From: Herbidospora mongoliensis
GTDB lineage: Bacteria > Actinomycetota > Actinomycetes > Streptosporangiales > Streptosporangiaceae
DNA length: 64,000 bases
Direction of reading: 5' to 3'
NCBI RefSeq assembly: GCF_001570545.1
Contig: NZ_BBXD01000011.1
Span: forward strand, 1-64,000
Below the pieces are notes generated by a model. That model was given only the letters and a program-made list of their open reading frames with translations, was not told the origin of the DNA and did no database searches. This document shows positions 50,364 through 58,916 of the stretch, piece after piece (position 1 is the first letter of the stretch; each line of letters begins with the position of its first letter). The translations under genes and the position numbers were made by a program.

Positions 50364-52892
50364 GTGTCCACGCTCCGGGACGTCCACGCCCGCCATTCGG
50401 TACGGCGCATCCCCCTCGGCGACGCCGCCGAGGTGCTCGTCGATCTGCGCGACGGCACGCCGGTCGTGCGCTGGCTGGACCTGGTCGTGGCCGGGACCCG
50501 CGCCCACCTGCGGCTGGTCAGGGAGTATCGGGGCGGCGTCCGCGAGGAGGCCGGGCTCGGGCCCGGCTGGCGGCTGCGTCCCGCGCCGGTGCGGGGCCCG
50601 GCGGGCGAACCCGTCATCGTGGACGACCAGGGCCGCACCGTCACCCTGCACCGCGACACCGGCGGCCTGATCACGAAGATCGTCGACCCGCTGGGCGCGC
50701 AGGCCGCCACGTTCCTGTATGACCTGGCCGGTCGCCCGGTCCGGCACACCGACGCCGCCGGCGGCATCACCGTGTTCCGCTGGGACGACGACGACCGCCT
50801 GACCGCCCTGGAGGACCCCGCCGGCGGGGTGCTGGCCTTCACCTACGAGGGGCGGGCGGTGACCGCGATCCACTGGGGGACGGGCCGCCTCACCTTCGCC
50901 TACTCCCCCGGCCGGACGACCGTGACCGACGCCGCAGGGCGCGTGAGCGTCCACGACTTCGACGAGAAGGGCCGATTGGTCGCCCTCGGCGACGGACGGC
51001 GCTGGGCCTGGGACCTCCTCGAAGAGGAGACCGACGCCCTCGGCGGCGTCTTCGGCCGCGCCTACGACGAGGGCAGGCTGACCGTGCTCCGGCTGCCGAC
51101 CGGTGAGGAGAGCGGCGCGACATACAGCCCGCTTACCGGCCCGGACAATGGCACCGCGCAACGCACCGTGCTGCGGGACCCGGCGGGCCGTGAGCTCATC
51201 CTCGAACGCGACGGCGACGGCCGCCTGGTCCGCGCCCTGGTGCCCGGCCGGGCCGAGCCGCTGGACATCCGCACCTACCATCCCATCCACGGCCGCCCGC
51301 TGACGGTCACCGACGGCAACGGCCACACCACCTCCTTCGGCTACGACGCGGCCGGGAACCTGACCACGGTCACCCCGCCCGCGCCGCTGGGCCCGATCCG
51401 GTACGCCTACGACGGCCTGTCCCGGATCGTCGGCGTGACCGACGGCGACGGCCGCCGGGTGGGCTACCGGCACGACCCCTCAGGACGCCTGACCGAGGTC
51501 GTCGACGAGGCGACCGGCACCGTCCTGGCCTCGTTCTCCCACGACGGCCTCGGCCGGGTCACCCGCCGTTCGGGCCCCGGCTGGTCGTACGCCCACACCT
51601 GGACCGCGACCGGCGCGGGCCCCCGGATCAGCCGGGCCGTCCGCACCACCGACGGCGAACCGGCCGAGGAGCTGCGTTACGACCACGCCCCCGACGGCGA
51701 ACTGCTCGCGGTCACCACTCCCGGCGGCACCACCCGGTACACCTACGACGACCGGGGCCGCCCGGCCACGGTCACCACCCCGGGCGGGCACGTCGCCCGC
51801 CTCACCCATGACGCCGCCGGGCGGCTGATCCGGGTGGATCTGGGAGTGGCCGTACAGGAGATCGAATTCGACGCGTCGGGCCGACGCACCGCGCTGACCG
51901 TGCGCGGCCCGGACGGCGAACCCCGGCTGGCCTCCCGCTACACCCACGACGGCGGCCTGCTGCGCAGCGCCGAGATCGACGGCCGGACCGTCGGCTACGC
52001 CTACGACGAGCTCGGCCGCCTGGTCAGGGCGGGTGAGACGGACTACGCCTACGACCGCGCCAACAACCTGGTCCGGCTGGGCCAGGTGGCCTTCACGCTG
52101 AACGCGGCCGGGCAGGTGACCCGCTTCGGCGACACCGGGTTCACCTACGACGGCGCGGGCGACTTCGTCGAGGAGGTCAACCCGACCGGCTCGTTCGCCT
52201 ACAGCCCCACCCACCAGACCCTCACCGGCGTGTTCGGCGGCGTCCAGGTCGTGGACGTCTCCTACGACGGCCTCGACCAGCGCGCCCCCCGCCGGATCAC
52301 CGAGACCACCCTCGACGGCCGGACCGTCACCCACGTGCTGACCTGGTCAGAGCTCGGGCTGCTCCGCGTCGTGGACGACGGATCGCCCACCGACCTGGTC
52401 CGCTCCCCCGGCGGCCTGCCGCTCGCCCTGGTGACCGCCGGGGGAGACCACCACTGGATCGTGACCGACCACCAGGGCTCGGTGCTGGCCCTGATCGGCG
52501 CCGACGGCGAGATCACGGCCCGCTACCGCTACACCCCGCACGGCGCGGTGACCGCCGAGGGCCCGGCCGCGGCCGCGAACCCGCTGCGCTTCCTGGGCGC
52601 CTACCAGCTCCTGCGCAGCGCGCACGTCCTGGACGACCACCTCTACAACGGCTACTGGGGCCGCTTCACCCAGCCCGACCCGTCCCGCCGCGCGTACGCG
52701 CCCTACACCTTCCGCGACAACGACCCGGTCAACACCGGGACGTGGACCCGGCACGACTTCTGGGCCGTGCTGTCGGGTCACCCGGTGGAGCGGTTCTTCC
52801 CGGCGCCGCCGGGACCGTCCCTGCCGGAGAACGCGGGCGACCGTCTCCCCCTGATCGCGGGCGAGCCCCCGGCCCGTTTCCCGCTCCACTGA
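50364..52892 (+). CDS. RHS/YD-repeat protein within the biosynthetic cluster
   Basis: 842 aa from GTG at 50364 (AGGGTGAG upstream); the open frame extends further left only as an antisense shadow of the LAL gene. It contains many YD/RHS repeats: DLAGRPVRHTDAAGG, YDAAGNLTTVTPP, YDGLSRIVGVTDGDGR, YDDRGRPATVTTPGG, YDELGRLVRAG, YDRANNLVRLG. It ends with an RHS-core-like LVTAGGDHHWIVTDHQGSVL, YRYTPHGAVTAEG, YNGYWGRFTQPDPSRR. There is no signal peptide, TM, or toxin-like C-terminal extension (only about 50 residues after the core). It should form a hollow beta-cocoon in the cytoplasm. Its role beside spirotetronate genes is unknown; 16 bp separate it from the cyclase gene, so they share a transcript. 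Confidence 0.85.
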   Translation: MSTLRDVHARHSVRRIPLGDAAEVLVDLRDGTPVVRWLDLVVAGTRAHLRLVREYRGGVREEAGLGPGWRLRPAPVRGPAGEPVIVDDQGRTVTLHRDTGGLITKIVDPLGAQAATFLYDLAGRPVRHTDAAGGITVFRWDDDDRLTALEDPAGGVLAFTYEGRAVTAIHWGTGRLTFAYSPGRTTVTDAAGRVSVHDFDEKGRLVALGDGRRWAWDLLEEETDALGGVFGRAYDEGRLTVLRLPTGEESGATYSPLTGPDNGTAQRTVLRDPAGRELILERDGDGRLVRALVPGRAEPLDIRTYHPIHGRPLTVTDGNGHTTSFGYDAAGNLTTVTPPAPLGPIRYAYDGLSRIVGVTDGDGRRVGYRHDPSGRLTEVVDEATGTVLASFSHDGLGRVTRRSGPGWSYAHTWTATGAGPRISRAVRTTDGEPAEELRYDHAPDGELLAVTTPGGTTRYTYDDRGRPATVTTPGGHVARLTHDAAGRLIRVDLGVAVQEIEFDASGRRTALTVRGPDGEPRLASRYTHDGGLLRSAEIDGRTVGYAYDELGRLVRAGETDYAYDRANNLVRLGQVAFTLNAAGQVTRFGDTGFTYDGAGDFVEEVNPTGSFAYSPTHQTLTGVFGGVQVVDVSYDGLDQRAPRRITETTLDGRTVTHVLTWSELGLLRVVDDGSPTDLVRSPGGLPLALVTAGGDHHWIVTDHQGSVLALIGADGEITARYRYTPHGAVTAEGPAAAANPLRFLGAYQLLRSAHVLDDHLYNGYWGRFTQPDPSRRAYAPYTFRDNDPVNTGTWTRHDFWAVLSGHPVERFFPAPPGPSLPENAGDRLPLIAGEPPARFPLH

Positions 52893-52908
52893 ACCGAGAG
52901 GACCTCTC

Positions 52909-53313
52909 ATGTCCGACCAGATCGTGATCCGCTCCCCCAAGGAGATCGTGGTGAAGGTGGTCGACGACGTCACCGTCGCCGACCCGCAGATCGGACAGGT
53001 CGGCACCTTCGACGACGAGATCTACGACGAGGACGGCAACCTGCTGGGCACCTCGCACGGCTCGTTCAAGATCGAGTATGTGCGCCCCGGCGACGGGGGC
53101 CTGATGACCTACTACACGGAGGACATCACCCTGACCGACGGCACCATCCACGCCGAGGGCTGGGCCGACTTCAACGACGTGCGCACCAGCGAGTGGGTCT
53201 ATTACCCGGCCACCGGCACCGGCGGCAGATACGAGGGCCTCACCGGATTCCGCACCTGGCGCATGACCGGCGTGCGGGCCTCGGCAGAGGCGCGCATCCT
53301 GCTCGCCGGCTGA
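52909..53313 (+). CDS. abyU: AbyU-like spirotetronate cyclase (intramolecular Diels-Alderase)
   Basis: 134 aa, GAGAGGACC upstream. The sequence is nearly all beta strands and corresponds block by block to what I recall of AbyU, the abyssomicin [4+2] cyclase: KEIVVKVVDDV, IGQVGTFDDEIYDEDG, GSFKIEYVRPGDGGLMTYY, TIHAEGWADFNDVRTS, GLTGFRTWRMTGVR and SAEARILL. AbyU is an eight-stranded barrel whose pocket I recall being lined by E19, F41, Y76, R122, W124 and M126; the matching positions here are E12, F34, Y69, R115, W117 and M119, all conserved. It should close the cyclohexene ring onto the tetronate exocyclic double bond. Its neighbours are the tetronate cassette, which supports the call. Confidence 0.88.
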   Translation: MSDQIVIRSPKEIVVKVVDDVTVADPQIGQVGTFDDEIYDEDGNLLGTSHGSFKIEYVRPGDGGLMTYYTEDITLTDGTIHAEGWADFNDVRTSEWVYYPATGTGGRYEGLTGFRTWRMTGVRASAEARILLAG

Positions 53314-54335
53314 TGCACATCCTCTCGGCCGCCTCGGCGCTGCCAGGACCGCCCGTCGACAACGCGGCGCTGGCCCGCCGCTTCGGCATGGACGCGCTGT
53401 GGGAGCAGTGGGTGGAGGTGTTCATCGGCACCGCCGCCCGCCATCTCGCGCTGGACCTGGAGTCGGGCAAGGTCACCACGACCCTCACCGACCTGGCCGC
53501 CGACGCCGGGGCCAGGGCCCTGGCGGCGGCGGGGGTGACGGCGGGCGAGGTGGACGCCGTGGTCCTGGCGACCGCCACCCCCGACCGGCTGATGCCGGCG
53601 ACCGTGAACATGGTGGCCGACCGGCTCGGCATCGACCAGGTGCGCACCTTCCAGCTCCAGTCGGGCTGCTCGGGCGCCGTCCAGGCGCTCGACCTGGCCC
53701 GGCAGCTGCTGCTGGCCGGGGAGACCCGCACGGTGCTGGTGCTCGGCGGCGACGTGATCGCGCGCTTCTACGACGTGACCCGCGACCTGACCAGGGCGGC
53801 CCCGGCCGAACTGGTCAACTATGTGCTGTTCGGCGACGCGGCGGGCGCGGCCGTGGTGTCGGCCGACCCCGGTCCCGGATCGGCGCAGGTGAGGGCGCTG
53901 TTCACCCGCCTGGTCGGCCTGGGCCGGGAGCCCGGTGCGGTGCTGGAGTGGTTCGGCCCGGCCGACCGCGACGACGACCGCCCGGCCGCGACCGAGGACT
54001 ACAAGGCGATCGAGCGGTATGTGCCCGAGATGACCGAGGACGTGCTGCGCGAGCTGCTGAACACCGCCGGCTGGACCGACCGCGACGTCGATCTGGTCCT
54101 GCCGCCGCAGCTCTCCGGCCGGATGACCCGGCTGATCACCGACCGGCTGGCGCTGCCGTCGGCCAGGGAGGTCTCGGTCGTCGACCACGCGGGCAACTGC
54201 GGCAACGCCATCGTCTTCCTGCAGCTGGAGCGGGCGCTGGCCGGGATCTCCCCCGGCGAGCGCGCGATCGGCGTGTCGATCGAGTCGAGCAAGTGGATCA
54301 AGGCCGGGTTCGCGCTGGAAGGGGGCGTGCCGTGA
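53313..54335 (+). CDS. abyA1: FabH-like ketosynthase of tetronate assembly (AbyA1/RkD-type)
   Basis: 340 aa starting in the TGATG overlap with the cyclase stop. It has the KASIII fold: ADAGARALAAAGVTAGEVDAVVLATATPD, MVADRLGIDQVRTFQLQSGCSGAVQALDLA (active Cys119), NYVLFGDAAGAAVVS and DHAGNCGNAIVFLQLERAL (N295/N298). At the site of the usual catalytic His (PHQAN motif) it reads LPPQLSGRM, with no His, so it probably does not do ordinary decarboxylative condensation. In tetronate pathways this enzyme joins the polyketide to glyceryl-ACP by C-C and C-O bond formation. It is first of five translationally coupled genes. Confidence 0.9.
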   Translation: MHILSAASALPGPPVDNAALARRFGMDALWEQWVEVFIGTAARHLALDLESGKVTTTLTDLAADAGARALAAAGVTAGEVDAVVLATATPDRLMPATVNMVADRLGIDQVRTFQLQSGCSGAVQALDLARQLLLAGETRTVLVLGGDVIARFYDVTRDLTRAAPAELVNYVLFGDAAGAAVVSADPGPGSAQVRALFTRLVGLGREPGAVLEWFGPADRDDDRPAATEDYKAIERYVPEMTEDVLRELLNTAGWTDRDVDLVLPPQLSGRMTRLITDRLALPSAREVSVVDHAGNCGNAIVFLQLERALAGISPGERAIGVSIESSKWIKAGFALEGGVP

Positions 54336-56185
54336 CCGGCCTCCCATCGGCCGCGGAGTGGCCGTCGGTGCGGGGATCGCTGGCGGAGCTGCCCGACGAC
54401 GAGCTCCCGCGCGCCGGTCGGTTCCTGGCCCGGCTCGACCCCGCTGAAGTGCTCGCCGCCCATCCGGCCACGCCCTTCGTCTCTCTGTACGTCACCGGCC
54501 ACGGCACCCTGGCCGCGCTGCGCCCGGCGCTGTCGGTGGAACTGGCCAGGCACGGCCTGCTGGCCGGGATCACGCTCGCCGACTTCGACGCCTGGGTCCG
54601 CGACCTGGCCGACCCCGACAGCGACCTCTACACGACGCTCGCCAAGGCCGAGGGACCGGCGTTCGCGCTGGCCGTGCTCGACCCCGAGATCGTCGCCGCC
54701 GAACTGCCCGCGCCCTGGCGGGCCGACGACGCGATCCGGGTGCTCGACGCGAAGGTCGCGCTGCTGGAGAAACTCACCGAGACCTTCGCCGCGACCGCGC
54801 GCGGGGCCACGCTGGTGCTCAACACCCTCCCTATGCCCCGCGAACTGACCGCGCAGCTCCTCGACCGGCGCGAACGGGCCGCTTTCGGCGCGGCCTGGCG
54901 GGAGGCCAACGCGCGGCTGCTCCGGTTCGACCGCCCCGAGGTGGCCGTCGTCGACCTCGACCCGCTGCTCGCCGAAGGGGTCCGCGCCCGCGACCCCCGG
55001 CAGAGCGTCTACGCCAAGGCCCACCTGACCGACGACCTGCTCGCCGGTTACGCCAGGGAGGTCGCCCACCTGGCCCGGCAGGCCACCGGACCGGCCAAGA
55101 AGGTGCTCGTGCTCGACCTGGACGAGACCGTCTGGGGCGGCGTGCTCGGCGAGGCCGGGCCGGAGGGCATCGAGGTAGCCGAGGGCTACCGGGGCGAGGC
55201 GTTCACCCGGTTCCAGCGGGTGGTCCGGCAGCTCGGCTCCCAAGGGGTGCTGCTGGCGGCGGTCAGCAAGAACGATCCGGAGCCGGTGGCCGGGGTGCTG
55301 CGCGACCATCCCGGGATGACGCTGCGGGAGGGCGACTTCGTCCAGGTGCGGGCCAACTGGCGGCCCAAGCACGACAACCTCGCCGAACTGGCGGCCGACC
55401 TCAACCTGGGCGCCGACAGCTTCGTGTTCGCCGACGACAGCTCCTTCGAGCGCGGCCTGGTGCGCCGCGAACTGCCCGGCGTCGCCGTGGTCGACCTCAC
55501 CGGCGAACCGGCGCTGCACGTCGCGGCGCTGCTGCGGGACGGCTGGTTCGACGTGCCGCGGCTCACCTCCGAAGACCTGGCCCGGCCGTCCCGCTACCGC
55601 GAGGAGGGCGACCGGCGGAGCTTCCTGGAGAGTTTCGACTCCCTCGATGGCTACCTGGCCGAACTCGGCATCGAGGTGACGCTCGCGCCCGCCGCGCCCG
55701 CCCAGTTCGACCGGGTCTCCCAGATCACCCTGCGCACCAACCAGTTCAACCTGACCGCCCACAGGCTGTCCCCGGCCGAGGTGCGCGACCTCGCCGGGGA
55801 CTCAGGGGCCCAGGTGCTCACCATCGCCTCGGCCGACAGATTCGGCGAGCACGGGCTGGTCGGCGCGGTGCTGCTGAGCCGGGACGGCGGAGTCCTGCGG
55901 GTGGACAACTTCCTGCTGAGCTGCCGGGTGTTCGGGCGCGGCATCGAACACGCCGTGCTGGGCGCGGTGCTGGCGGACGCCCGCGGCGCGGCCGTCCGCG
56001 AGGTGCGGGCCTCCTACCGGCGTACCGCCAAGAACGGCAAGGTGGCCGGCTTCTATCCGGGGGCGGGGTTCGCCACCGTCCACGCCGACGAGGCGGGGGC
56101 CGAGTTCCGGCACGACCTGACCCGACCGCCGGAACCGGTGCCGCACATCCGCCTCAGCGCCGAATTCGGAGGACAGGAATCATGA
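54332..56185 (+). CDS. abyA2: FkbH-like glyceryl-ACP synthase (HAD-type, tetronate pathway)
   Basis: 617 aa from GTG in the GTGA overlap with the KASIII stop. The N-terminal half (about 40-250) is an SGNH-like region, the middle carries the HAD block KKVLVLDLDETVWGGVLGEAG (Asp262, Asp264) with VSKNDPEPV and FADDSSFERGLVRRELPGV, and the C-terminal part (about 430-600) is GNAT-like (RTNQFNLTAHRLSPAEV, YRRTAKNGKVAGFYPGAGF). FkbH-family enzymes take the glyceryl unit from 1,3-bisphosphoglycerate, dephosphorylate it and load it on a carrier protein. The partner ACP starts in its stop codon. Confidence 0.95.
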   Translation: MTGLPSAAEWPSVRGSLAELPDDELPRAGRFLARLDPAEVLAAHPATPFVSLYVTGHGTLAALRPALSVELARHGLLAGITLADFDAWVRDLADPDSDLYTTLAKAEGPAFALAVLDPEIVAAELPAPWRADDAIRVLDAKVALLEKLTETFAATARGATLVLNTLPMPRELTAQLLDRRERAAFGAAWREANARLLRFDRPEVAVVDLDPLLAEGVRARDPRQSVYAKAHLTDDLLAGYAREVAHLARQATGPAKKVLVLDLDETVWGGVLGEAGPEGIEVAEGYRGEAFTRFQRVVRQLGSQGVLLAAVSKNDPEPVAGVLRDHPGMTLREGDFVQVRANWRPKHDNLAELAADLNLGADSFVFADDSSFERGLVRRELPGVAVVDLTGEPALHVAALLRDGWFDVPRLTSEDLARPSRYREEGDRRSFLESFDSLDGYLAELGIEVTLAPAAPAQFDRVSQITLRTNQFNLTAHRLSPAEVRDLAGDSGAQVLTIASADRFGEHGLVGAVLLSRDGGVLRVDNFLLSCRVFGRGIEHAVLGAVLADARGAAVREVRASYRRTAKNGKVAGFYPGAGFATVHADEAGAEFRHDLTRPPEPVPHIRLSAEFGGQES

Positions 56186-56409
56186 TCACCGTCGAGGAGT
56201 ACGTCGCGCTGCTGCGCGACCAGCTGGCCCTCCCGGTCACCGAGGAGGACCTCGGCCGGTCGCTGGACACGGTCGACGCGTGGGACTCGGTGCACCTGCT
56301 CACGCTGTGCACGCTGCTGGAGCGCGAGACGGGGCGGCCGCTGCCGTTCGCCCGGGTGCTGGAGGCCCCCAGCCTGGCCGCGGTCTACGAACTGGCCACC
56401 ACGTCATGA
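56182..56409 (+). CDS. abyA3: Stand-alone acyl carrier protein for the glyceryl unit
   Basis: 75 aa, ATGA overlap with the FkbH-like gene. The four-helix ACP pattern contains VDAWDSVHLLTL, where Ser36 is the phosphopantetheine site (DSxxLL). It carries the glyceryl thioester made by the preceding enzyme and hands it to the KASIII-like enzyme. Confidence 0.95.
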   Translation: MITVEEYVALLRDQLALPVTEEDLGRSLDTVDAWDSVHLLTLCTLLERETGRPLPFARVLEAPSLAAVYELATTS

Positions 56410-57149
56410 CCGCCGTCGAGGTGACCGAGCCGTATCGGGAGCGCCGCCACACGCTGTTCTTCCTGGAGGTGATCAGGGACTTCTCCCCCGTCTTCCTCGA
56501 CACCGAGGTCGACATGACCGCCGTGCTGGCGCACCGCGCCGTCCACCGCCACGCGATCACCGCCTACGTCCTGCACGCCGCCGGACGGGTGCTGGCCAAG
56601 CACCCGGAGGCGAACGCGGCGATCCAGGGACGGCTCCGCCCGAAGGTGGCCCGCTATCCGTTCGTCAGCGGCAAGGTGACCCTCGACCGCACGCTCGGCG
56701 GGCGGCGGGTGGTGCTCGGCACCGTCGTGCCGAACCTGCACGAGGCCTCCATCGCCGACATCGACGCCCACCTGTCGCGGGTGCGCCACGGCGACCCGGA
56801 GAAGCTCAAGGACTTCGAGGGGGTACGGCGGCTGCACCGCGCGCCGTGGGCGCTGGGCCGCAGGAAGTTCCGCAAGGCCGCCGGGTCGCTGACCCTGCGC
56901 CCCCACCTGACCGGCACCTTCGCGGTGACCTCGCTCGGGCACCGGGCCGTCGACTCTTTCCACTCGGTCGGCGGCACCACTACCACCTTCGGCGTGGGCC
57001 GGATCGTCGACCGGGTCGTGGTGCGGGACGGCGCGCCCGCCGTCGCCCCGGTGCTGCGGCTCAGCCTGTCGTTCGACCACCGGGTGATCGACGGCGCCGA
57101 GGCCGCCGACGTGCTGACCGAGGTGAAAGAAAGCCTGGAGAACCTGTGA
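56406..57149 (+). CDS. abyA4: E2-type acetyltransferase of the tetronate cassette
   Basis: 247 aa, ATGA overlap with the ACP gene. It is a stand-alone 2-oxoacid-dehydrogenase E2 catalytic domain: AITAYVLHAAGRVLAKHPEANAAIQGR, LHEASIADIDAHLSRVR, GTFAVTSLGHRAVDSFHSVGG and the active block LSLSFDHRVIDGAEAADVL (HxxxDG, His about 225). No lipoyl domain is present. In agglomerin and abyssomicin-type pathways this enzyme acetylates the tetronate primary alcohol, making the leaving group for the following eliminase. Confidence 0.93.
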   Translation: MTAVEVTEPYRERRHTLFFLEVIRDFSPVFLDTEVDMTAVLAHRAVHRHAITAYVLHAAGRVLAKHPEANAAIQGRLRPKVARYPFVSGKVTLDRTLGGRRVVLGTVVPNLHEASIADIDAHLSRVRHGDPEKLKDFEGVRRLHRAPWALGRRKFRKAAGSLTLRPHLTGTFAVTSLGHRAVDSFHSVGGTTTTFGVGRIVDRVVVRDGAPAVAPVLRLSLSFDHRVIDGAEAADVLTEVKESLENL

Positions 57150-58189
57150 CCTACCTGGACGAACTGAAGAACTACGTGATCGCGCACGCCCGCTCGCAGG
57201 GCCTGCCGCCCGACCACTCCGCCGCCGTCCTCGGCCGCATCCACGACGACGACTCCTGGGTGCGCGCATGGAGCGCCGAGGGCGACCGGCTGGCCGGAGA
57301 AGACCGCCTGCTGGAGGCGAACGGGCACTACATCATGGCCCGCTTCCCCTACGCGGACGGCCCGGCGCGGCAGGAGGCCGCCGCGCGCAGCCGGGCCGTC
57401 TTCGACCGCTGGCGGGCGGGCTTCCCGGCGATCAGGCCGCTCGAGGGCCCGGCCCCCGGCTGGACCGTCGGCCTGGACGCCCCCGAGCCCCGGCCGCTGC
57501 TGGTGCTGACCGGCGGCATCATCTCCGTCAAGGAGCAGTGGGCGGCGGTACTGCCGCAGCTCGACGCGCTCGGCTTCGCCGGGATCGTCACCGAGATGCC
57601 CCGCGTCGGGGAGAACCCGGTGGCCTACGACGCCGACGCCTGGCGGTTCTTCCCCGCCCTGCTCGACGCGGTCGAGGGCCGCGCCGACACGTCCAGGACC
57701 TATCTGCTGGCGCTGAGCTTCAGCGGCCACCTCGCGCTGCGCGCCGCCCTGCACGACGACCGGATCAGGGGCGTCGTGGGCGCGGGCGCGCCCCTTCACC
57801 ATTTCTTCACCGACGAGACCTGGCAGGCGAGGGTGCCGAGGGTCACCACCGAGACGCTGGCCCACCTCACCGGGGTCGACCCGGCCAAGGTCTACCCGCT
57901 GATCCACGACTGGGCGCTGCCCCCGGAGGAGCTGTCGGCGCTGCGGATCCCGGTCGCGCACGTGACGAGCCTGCGCGACGAGATCATCCCGCCCGCCGAC
58001 GCCGCCCTGCTGCGCGAGCGGGTGAGGGGGGTGCGGGTGCTGGAGCACGACGACGTGCACGGCGCGCCGTCGTCGTTCGCGCAGACCCGGCTGTGGACGC
58101 TGCTGTCGGTGCTCCGCCTCCACGGCGGTTTCGCCCCGCAGCGGGTGGCCCTCACCAGGGAGTTCTCGAAGCTCCGGTACGCCTCATGA
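57146..58189 (+). CDS. abyA5: Alpha/beta-hydrolase eliminase of the tetronate cassette
   Basis: 347 aa from GTG in the GTGA overlap with the acetyltransferase. An alpha-helical N-terminal part (1-110) precedes the hydrolase core: PLLVLTGGIISVKEQWAAVLP, GIVTEMPRVGENPVAYD, LLALSFSGHLALRAAL (nucleophile Ser193 in a SxSxG elbow), TSLRDEIIPPADAALL (Asp) and HDDVHGAPSSF (His). In this position of the cassette it removes acetate to form the exocyclic methylene of the tetronate, the dienophile for the cyclase. It ends 6 bp into the convergent TetR gene. Confidence 0.93.
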   Translation: MTYLDELKNYVIAHARSQGLPPDHSAAVLGRIHDDDSWVRAWSAEGDRLAGEDRLLEANGHYIMARFPYADGPARQEAAARSRAVFDRWRAGFPAIRPLEGPAPGWTVGLDAPEPRPLLVLTGGIISVKEQWAAVLPQLDALGFAGIVTEMPRVGENPVAYDADAWRFFPALLDAVEGRADTSRTYLLALSFSGHLALRAALHDDRIRGVVGAGAPLHHFFTDETWQARVPRVTTETLAHLTGVDPAKVYPLIHDWALPPEELSALRIPVAHVTSLRDEIIPPADAALLRERVRGVRVLEHDDVHGAPSSFAQTRLWTLLSVLRLHGGFAPQRVALTREFSKLRYAS

Positions 58190-58837
58190 GCCGCCCTGTG
58201 ATCCGAACGCGCGCAGGAAGGTGTCGACCCCCGCGACGGCGACCTTCTCGGCCTCTTTGGTGTCGAGCGGGCGGGAGCCGAACGTGCTCAGCGTCGGGAG
58301 CTCCTCGTAGACCAGGGCGATGAACTGGTTGGCCGCCCGGACGGGATCGTCGATGCGCAGGTGGCCGGCGTTGGCCAGCCGTGCCAGCCGCCCGGCCAGC
58401 GCCTCGATGAACTGGTCGGGGCCGCTGGCCCGCACCTGGTCGAACAGGTCGGGGAAGCGCACGGCCTCGGCGTAGAGCAGCCGCCGGACCGCCTGGGACT
58501 GCTCGTCGACGTAGCAGGCCACCAGCTTGCCCGCGACGTCTTCGAGGCCGGGCCGCAGCCGGTCGGCGTCACCGGGGAAGGACTCCAGCACCTCCATCGT
58601 CTTGCCGTTGGCCCGCGCCGCGGTCTCGGTCATGACGTGGCGGAACAGGTTCTCCTTGGAGCCGAGGTGGTTGTAGATGGTCGGCTTCGCCACCCCCGCC
58701 TCGGCGGCGATCATGTCGAGGCTCGCCTGGGCGTAGCCGACGCGGGCGAACACCAAGAGGGCCGCCTCCACGATGGCCCGGCGCTTGTCCAGCCGCCCTC
58801 GGTCAGAGGTCAGATTCTCGGTGTCGCCAAGGCTCAT
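58184..58837 (-). CDS. TetR-family repressor of the exporter
   Basis: 217 aa. RRAIVEAALLVFARVGYAQASLDMIAAEAGVAKPTIYNHLGSKENLFRHV is the TetR DNA-binding domain (about 19-67); the C-terminal half is a ligand-binding helical bundle. It is divergent from the DHA2 exporter, with a perfect palindrome in the 79 bp between them. This is the standard layout of an exporter controlled by its own drug or intermediate. Confidence 0.93.
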   Translation of the reverse strand: MSLGDTENLTSDRGRLDKRRAIVEAALLVFARVGYAQASLDMIAAEAGVAKPTIYNHLGSKENLFRHVMTETAARANGKTMEVLESFPGDADRLRPGLEDVAGKLVACYVDEQSQAVRRLLYAEAVRFPDLFDQVRASGPDQFIEALAGRLARLANAGHLRIDDPVRAANQFIALVYEELPTLSTFGSRPLDTKEAEKVAVAGVDTFLRAFGSQGGS

Positions 58838-58866
58838 TTCTCCATGCTACCGTCCCAGGCAGGCAT

Positions 58867-58884
58867 TTGAACTCGCCAGTTCAA
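58867..58884. promoter_or_regulatory. TetR operator between repressor and exporter genes
   Basis: TTGAACTCGCCAGTTCAA is a perfect palindrome (7-bp arms, 4-bp centre). A further half-site GTTCAA lies at 58901..58906 next to the exporter ribosome site. AGTTCA and GAACT half-sites recur before the solute-binding gene at 61361..61388. Confidence 0.75.
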
Positions 58885-58916
58885 TTCTACTGTCTCCCCG
58901 GTTCAAAGGAGTTGTC

